Source of the DNA: Verrucomicrobiia bacterium
GTDB lineage: Bacteria > Verrucomicrobiota > Verrucomicrobiia > JABWAM01
DNA: 9,567 nucleotides
Direction: 5' to 3'
NCBI GenBank assembly: GCA_013360985.1
Contig: JABWAM010000078.1
Coordinates: 1 to 9,567 of the forward strand
Each line of letters starts with the position of its first letter. Positions within the stretch are counted from its first letter, which is position 1. The notes below the pieces were generated by a model. That model was not told the origin of the DNA, did not search any database, and worked only from the letters and a program-made list of their open reading frames with translations. The translations under genes and the position numbers were made by a program. Of the stretch, positions 6,123-9,567 are shown piece by piece.

Positions 6123-6440
6123 GTGAATCAGGAGGATTTTCGTCTCCAGCGGTTGATCGAGGCGCTGCTGATCCGCAACTACGTGGATACGCGGAAGCTG
6201 GATGTGCAGGTGATCAGCGGGAACGTCTATCTCGACGGGCTTTTCGAGGTGGCGAACACGCAGATTCCCTCGCGCGGGGAGGAGCAACGGGACGTGATCG
6301 AGACCCATCATGAAGCGCGTCGCGCGCTGCTCCAGGTCGAGCAGCAAATCCGCGCGATGAGCGAGGTCAACGGCCTTTACTTCAACTTCCGCAACTGGAC
6401 CAAGGCGGGAGGAGGTTGGGTGCCCACCAAGATCCATTGA
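6123..6440 (+). CDS. Small BON-domain-like protein
   Basis: About 105 residues, unannotated family. The central part, KLDVQVISGNVYLDGLFEVA (25-44), then a helix EARRALLQVEQQIRAMSEVNG (64-84), then LYFNFRNW (85-92), reproduces the strand-helix-strand pattern of BON domains. These bind membranes or proteins and often act in the envelope. No signal peptide or membrane segment is seen. The frame is open far upstream, but that part lies in the repeat element. GTG 6123 is the only conventional start just before the folded part. No Shine-Dalgarno precedes it, and oddly a perfect AGGAGG (6130-6135) lies just inside the gene. A -35-like TTGACT is at 6088-6093 without a convincing -10. The next gene starts 34 bases downstream on the same strand, so they are probably co-transcribed. 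BON is a resemblance call; the gene itself is fairly secure. Confidence 0.6.
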   Translation: MNQEDFRLQRLIEALLIRNYVDTRKLDVQVISGNVYLDGLFEVANTQIPSRGEEQRDVIETHHEARRALLQVEQQIRAMSEVNGLYFNFRNWTKAGGGWVPTKIH

Positions 6441-6463
6441 TTCGCGCGTCCGTCGGATCGATC

Positions 6464-6471
6464 GGAGGGAG
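6464..6471 (+). promoter_or_regulatory. Strong ribosome binding site fixing a GTG start
   Basis: GGAGGGAG (6464-6471) places the core GGAGG six bases before GTG 6475. It is the best Shine-Dalgarno match seen in the window and decides the start of the downstream secreted protein. Confidence 0.75.
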
Positions 6472-6474
6472 ATC

Positions 6475-7125
6475 GTGAAGCTTCGTTTCGGCTTCTGGAT
6501 TGCGGCGGCCTTGATCCTCGGAGTCCGCCCTCTCGGCGCGGAGGCCCATGTGGTCCGCGGGGATGCGTCGCGGCTTCCGCCGCCGGACATGACTCGGCAG
6601 ATCGAGCGCAAGACGGCGGACGGATTTCAAAAAGCTTTTCCCACGAAAGTGATTTCTACGGGCGCCGTGGAAGGCAAGGCATGGAACCGCGCGACGCCCG
6701 CGATTTCGATGAAGACCTGGAGCGGCGGCCGGGACGACTTCTACGCGCGTTCGTTGGATCTCGGCGCGTTCGAGCGGGATTCGGCCGCGCGCGGCGCTTG
6801 GTTGAAGGGAGGAGAGCCTTGGGGACAGCTCGAGGCGATGGATGTTTCCCTCAGCGCGTGGGATGGACGCGCATCGGAGATTCGTCCCAGGGCGATTCCG
6901 GCGGAGGCCGTCGAGTTGCCGGGCGCCCTTTCCTCCGAAGATGCGCGGGCCAAGTTTCGCGTGACTCCGGTGGTCATTACGGATTCCGCCGGGAAAAAGC
7001 GGGAGCAAGGGCGGGCTGCGGTCGCGCGCGAACCCGGCGCCGTTCGGGTCGGCGGTGAATCGGTCGAAGCGGTCAGGGCGCCACCTGGAACGTCCGCTCC
7101 GCGGACACCGTCTGCTTCGCCGTAA
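6475..7125 (+). CDS. Unrecognised secreted protein
   Basis: A 216-residue protein that I do not recognise. The start GTG 6475 has an excellent Shine-Dalgarno and yields a clean signal peptide: MKLR, hydrophobic 5-20, and a likely cleavage after GAEA (21-24). The mature part is polar with no membrane segment or cysteines. Repeated short strands such as MKTWSGGRDDFYARSLDLGAF (79-99) and FRVTPVVITD (161-170) suggest a beta-containing periplasmic or surface protein. The last 30 or so residues are rich in Pro, Ser, Ala and Arg and look disordered. It follows the BON-like gene by 34 bases, probably in one operon. Its last 53 bases overlap the 3' end of the convergent BsuPI-domain gene, so the terminal 17 codons may be an accidental extension or a frame drift. 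Confidence 0.65.
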   Translation: MKLRFGFWIAAALILGVRPLGAEAHVVRGDASRLPPPDMTRQIERKTADGFQKAFPTKVISTGAVEGKAWNRATPAISMKTWSGGRDDFYARSLDLGAFERDSAARGAWLKGGEPWGQLEAMDVSLSAWDGRASEIRPRAIPAEAVELPGALSSEDARAKFRVTPVVITDSAGKKREQGRAAVAREPGAVRVGGESVEAVRAPPGTSAPRTPSASP

Positions 7126-7684
7126 GCTGTCCGATCAGGGTATAGACGCCGGGAGAAAGCTGGAGCGCGGCGCCGCCCGTTTCGCCGAACAGTTCCTCCT
7201 CGAAGACGAGTTTCTCATTGCGGTTGACCACGGTGGCGCTCGTCACCTGCGCGAACACCTTGTCTCGCGACGCCCTGTACACGTCTTGCCCGGCTTGGTT
7301 GCGGATGATGAACTCGTGGCGTTGCGCGGTGTCGAAATTGAGGATGTACTTCCTCTCGCCCTGATTGTGCACCGTCATGCGCAGGCGAAGGGGGGCATGC
7401 GTCGAAGGCACGTATTGCTGTGGCTCGATGGAAAGCTCCACTTTGAAGTTGGGAGGGGCATGCACGCGCTGCATCGCGCGGCTGGTCGGCGATCCGAAGA
7501 TCCACTTGAACGGATTGGAGAGGAGCGACGGCGCGTTGGAGGTTTGATAGGGCGCATTGGTGACGCCTCCCTGATTTTTTGAGGCGCCGACGTCGATCGC
7601 GAGAGAAGACGCAGCCAGGCAGATCAGAAAGCAACCGAGGGCCGACCTCGAGGCGGTCCATGTCGCGCGGGATAAGTTTCGCAT
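7073..7684 (-). CDS. Secreted BsuPI-domain (intracellular proteinase inhibitor-like) protein
   Basis: About 203 residues. An N-terminal signal peptide (hydrophobic core about 15-29) is followed by a linker with GGVTNAPYQTSNAPS (39-53). The C-terminal part (about 78-203) resembles the BsuPI beta-sandwich. It has FKVELSIEPQQYVPSTHAPLRLRMTVHNQGERKYILNF (80-117), then the hallmark TAQRHEFIIRNQAGQDVYRASRDKVFAQ (119-146), and ends LSPGVYTLIGQLTA (176-189). The Bacillus prototype inhibits an intracellular serine protease. Most homologues are uncharacterised, and this one is exported, so protease inhibition is only a possibility. ATG 7684 follows AAGG by three bases; ATG 7699 (MQRRS-) is an alternative. 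It is divergent from the M23 peptidase gene with only 23 bases between starts, and overlaps the preceding convergent gene by 53 bases at its 3' end. Confidence 0.75.
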   Translation of the reverse strand: MRNLSRATWTASRSALGCFLICLAASSLAIDVGASKNQGGVTNAPYQTSNAPSLLSNPFKWIFGSPTSRAMQRVHAPPNFKVELSIEPQQYVPSTHAPLRLRMTVHNQGERKYILNFDTAQRHEFIIRNQAGQDVYRASRDKVFAQVTSATVVNRNEKLVFEEELFGETGGAALQLSPGVYTLIGQLTAKQTVSAERTFQVAP

Positions 7685-7707
7685 AGACCTTCGTTGCATT
7701 GCCTCGG

Positions 7708-9234
7708 ATGATCCGTCAAGCATTTCGTCGCATGACCGAAATTCAAGATCTCTCCTCCCTTCGCGCGCCGTGGCGAAGGCGTTGCGCGCGAACCGTTCGG
7801 AGGTTGGGCGTTTTCCTTCTCGGTTTCGGCGTGGCCTCCGCGCAGATCTCCGCGGCGAGCGAGATTGGAACGACCAACGCGCCGTCCGTCCAACGAAGCA
7901 TCCAACGAAAGGCTGCGTCTCCTTCGACGGGTAAGAAAGCCGCGGCGAAAGGCTCGCCGAAGAGCGTCGGGGCAAAGGCGAAGGCGGCCGCGAAAGCGGC
8001 GCCGCAGAAGGCGTCTTCGAAGGCCGCGAAAACGAAGGCGAAGGCGACCTCGCGGAAGACCATTCCGAAGGCCGCGAAAGCGAAGGCGGCGTCTCCCGCG
8101 GCTCTCAAAGCGACCCTCGCGCGCAAGGGAAAGAAGCCCAAGCCGCGGCCAACGCCGTCGTCCGCGGCGAAGAGGATCCGCCTCAACCCGACAAAACCGG
8201 TATTGCCGCCGCCTCCCCCGCCCGAAGACGAGAACGGCGCCATTTTGGCAGCCTCTCCGGCGTTTGTGGGGCTCGATCTTCCCACGGCGAACCAGGCGCT
8301 TTTCAGCAAGCATCGGGTGGCGGATTTCTATCAGCCCACCACGAGTGGGCGACTCATCTCCGCGGGGTTCGGGTGCGTCCGCAACCCGAATTTCTGGGGA
8401 ACCTTCCAGCGATTTCACGAAGGGATTGATATTCGCCCCGTGGAGCGGAACGACGAGGGGGAGCCGCGCGATCCCGTGCTCGCCGTGGGAGAGGGGAGGA
8501 TCGCCTCCGTGAATCGCGATCCCGACAAATCGAACTACGGACGATTTGTCGTCGTGGAGCATGACCTTTTCGGCCCGAGCTTCTATTCGCTGTATGCCCA
8601 CCTGGCCGTCGTGGAGGACGGCATCGAGGAGGGGCGCCGCGTTTCGCGCGGCGCGCGCCTCGGAATCATGGGGCGCAGCTCGAACGAGTTCTCCATCGAT
8701 CGCGAGCACGCGCATCTCCACTTCGAAGTGGATTTGATGCTGAACGATCGGTACGCGCGCTGGTCGCAAAAGCGCGGGAAAGGCGAACCTGCCCACGGCC
8801 TCTTCAACGGAGAGAACTTGATCGGCGTGGATCCCGTGCGATGGATGCAGTTTCTTCAGGTGAACCCTGACCTCGGCATCGCGGACTTTATCAAGCGCGA
8901 ACCGGTGGCGTTCCGTGTGTTGGCTCTGCGTCGGGGCGATTTTTCCTGGGTGCGGCGCTACCCGTACGCCCTGACGCGCGCCACGACCGATCACGATGTG
9001 GCATGGGAGATCGCGATGACGTATTACGGTCTCCCGGTGCGGGTGATGCCGCGGCGCAAGGAGGAGATCTCCGCGGCGGCCTGGAAGGCTCTCAAGGCGG
9101 GGGTGTGGCCGTTGACCTTTGCGAACGGTCCGTTGCTTCGCGCGAACGTCGCCGCCGGGATTCTGGACCGGAAAGGCGTGCGCTGGTATCTTTCCGACAA
9201 GGGGCGCACCCGAATGTCGCTGCTCATGTTTTGA
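7708..9234 (+). CDS. M23 family metallopeptidase with Lys/Ala-rich stalk
   Basis: About 508 residues. A basic N-terminus and hydrophobic stretch (about 33-46, GVFLLGFGVASAQ) form a signal peptide or anchor. Residues about 68-148 are a Lys/Ala/Ser/Pro-rich, histone-H1-like segment, followed by seven consecutive prolines (167-172 and neighbours). The M23 (LytM) domain spans about 215-345: FHEGIDIRP holds zinc ligands His237 and Asp241, YAHL the conserved His298, and HAHLHFEV the HxH pair His336 (catalytic) and His338 (zinc). All active-site residues are intact, so a peptidoglycan endopeptidase acting outside the inner membrane is likely. About 130 C-terminal residues (380-508) match nothing I know. 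Start choice is uncertain: TTG 7699, ATG 7708 or ATG 7732, none with a good Shine-Dalgarno. The BsuPI-domain gene is divergent from it, so any promoter must overlap that gene. Confidence 0.88.
   Translation: MIRQAFRRMTEIQDLSSLRAPWRRRCARTVRRLGVFLLGFGVASAQISAASEIGTTNAPSVQRSIQRKAASPSTGKKAAAKGSPKSVGAKAKAAAKAAPQKASSKAAKTKAKATSRKTIPKAAKAKAASPAALKATLARKGKKPKPRPTPSSAAKRIRLNPTKPVLPPPPPPEDENGAILAASPAFVGLDLPTANQALFSKHRVADFYQPTTSGRLISAGFGCVRNPNFWGTFQRFHEGIDIRPVERNDEGEPRDPVLAVGEGRIASVNRDPDKSNYGRFVVVEHDLFGPSFYSLYAHLAVVEDGIEEGRRVSRGARLGIMGRSSNEFSIDREHAHLHFEVDLMLNDRYARWSQKRGKGEPAHGLFNGENLIGVDPVRWMQFLQVNPDLGIADFIKREPVAFRVLALRRGDFSWVRRYPYALTRATTDHDVAWEIAMTYYGLPVRVMPRRKEEISAAAWKALKAGVWPLTFANGPLLRANVAAGILDRKGVRWYLSDKGRTRMSLLMF
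7719..7746 (-). promoter_or_regulatory. Weak candidate promoter of the BsuPI-domain gene
   Basis: On the minus strand TTGAAT (complement of 7741-7746) and AATGCT (complement of 7719-7724) are 16 bases apart, placing initiation near 7712. If right, it lies inside the 5' end of the divergent M23 gene. The -10 is poor; treat as a suggestion. Confidence 0.2.
7909..8151 (+). repeat. Low-complexity Lys/Ala coding repeat inside the M23 gene
   Basis: GAAGGC, GCGAAA and GCCGCG words recur imperfectly here; for example CGAAGGCCGCGAAA occurs at 8018-8031 and, one base aside, at 8066-8079. The encoded segment alternates KA, AK, KAAA and SPK motifs as in histone H1 tails. Such runs expand and contract by slippage, so length should vary between strains. 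It is expected to be disordered and strongly basic, suiting binding to anionic wall polymers or DNA. Confidence 0.7.
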
Positions 9235-9558
9235 AGCGCGACCTCGCCTTTCGCGGAGGCTTTTCCTCGGAATGCCTGCTGGCGAAGACCAACCCTCGCT
9301 GAGCCGGTGAGCGACGATGCGGAGGCGGGTTGGCGTCGGCTGCGTCTTTCCTCCGTCTCAAGCGCAGGGATGGGCTGGTAAAGGGAGCGTCTCGGCAGAA
9401 GAAAACCGTCAAAAACCTCAAAGCGGTGTGTCCAGCAACCCTCCCTTTTACTCCTCCACCCCCAATCTCAGAACTCCTGACATGCGGGGCGATTCCTTGA
9501 TGGGGGTGCGGACCCAAACCTGTCCGCTTTTTTCGCCGTCGGCGTATCCTTTGCCGGC
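9235..9558. other. Gene-free stretch with inverted repeats
   Basis: I see no convincing gene in these 324 bases. They hold a nested inverted repeat: CCAACCC (9289-9295) with GGGTTGG (9327-9333), and inside it TCGCT (9296-9300) with AGCGA (9310-9314). A second arm pair, CACCCCC (9457-9463) with GGGGGTG (9502-9508), abuts the intrinsic terminator. The composition is more A/pyrimidine-rich (9401-9470) than the genes. A small RNA or a regulated leader could fit; neither is shown. Confidence 0.4.
9508..9533 (+). terminator. Rho-independent terminator
   Basis: A perfect 6-bp stem, GCGGAC (9508-9513) with GTCCGC (9522-9527), has an 8-base loop and is followed at once by six Ts (9528-9533). The T-run is only on the plus strand, so it stops rightward transcription. 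It is 273 bases past the M23 stop and 25 bases before the ATG at 9559, so it either ends the M23 transcript or belongs to a leader of the next gene. Confidence 0.85.
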
Positions 9559-9567
9559 ATGGCCACC
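9559..9567 (+). CDS. Possible start of the next gene (truncated by window edge)
   Basis: Only ATG GCC ACC (Met-Ala-Thr) is visible. There is no clear Shine-Dalgarno upstream. It is listed because the strong terminator just before it leaves this as the likely next gene start; nothing can be said about its product. Confidence 0.2.

Noticed and set aside
7624..8994. 456-codon minus-strand open frame
   Set aside because: Antisense to the M23 peptidase; its RRLR-rich stretch mirrors the Lys/Ala repeat on the other strand.
1..9567. CRISPR array, tRNA, rRNA, prophage or defence system
   Set aside because: No regularly spaced repeats, no tRNA cloverleaf or rRNA signatures, and no nuclease, integrase, transposase or toxin-antitoxin genes were seen on either strand.

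Overview
The window is GC-rich bacterial chromosome with short intergenic gaps, frequent strand switches and few clear Shine-Dalgarno sites. It looks like Verrucomicrobiota. The hints are a short orphan secretin, a secreted BsuPI-domain protein, and an M23 peptidase with an Ala/Lys/Pro-rich N-terminal stalk. No rRNA, tRNA or universal marker is present, so the phylum is an inference (moderate to low confidence).

Layout from left to right. (1) A MITE-like element (47-347) has 16-bp terminal inverted repeats and a possible 6-bp target duplication. (2) A minus-strand pair follows: a GNAT acetyltransferase (426-1016) and, upstream of it, a DUF2334-type polysaccharide deacetylase (1158-1937). (3) Divergent from these is a short secretin-like exported protein (2097-2939), possibly leaderless. 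(4) Convergent to the secretin is a glutamine amidotransferase, TrpG/PabA (2972-3535); both stop codons sit in the arms of one 38-bp hairpin. (5) A DUF1189-like membrane protein (3730-4518) is divergent from trpG. (6) A MoeB/ThiF-type adenylyltransferase fused to a rhodanese domain lies on the minus strand (4584-5744). (7) A second, inverted and more diverged copy of the MITE-like element (5822-6076) lies just upstream of it. (8) A plus-strand pair follows: a small BON-like protein (6123-6440) and an unrecognised secreted protein (6475-7125). (9) A BsuPI-domain secreted protein on the minus strand (7073-7684) overlaps the preceding gene tail to tail. It is divergent from (10) an M23 peptidase with a histone-H1-like Lys/Ala segment (7708-9234). 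(11) A gene-poor end (9235-9558) carries a strong intrinsic terminator immediately upstream of an ATG cut off by the window edge.

Most genes are housekeeping or cell-envelope functions: chorismate amination, sulfur-carrier activation, peptidoglycan and polysaccharide processing, and outer-membrane or periplasmic proteins. They do not form one pathway. I see no defence system, CRISPR array, prophage or biosynthetic cluster. The least ordinary content is the two-copy MITE-like family, followed by the orphan mini-secretin and the leader/terminator arrangement at the right edge.
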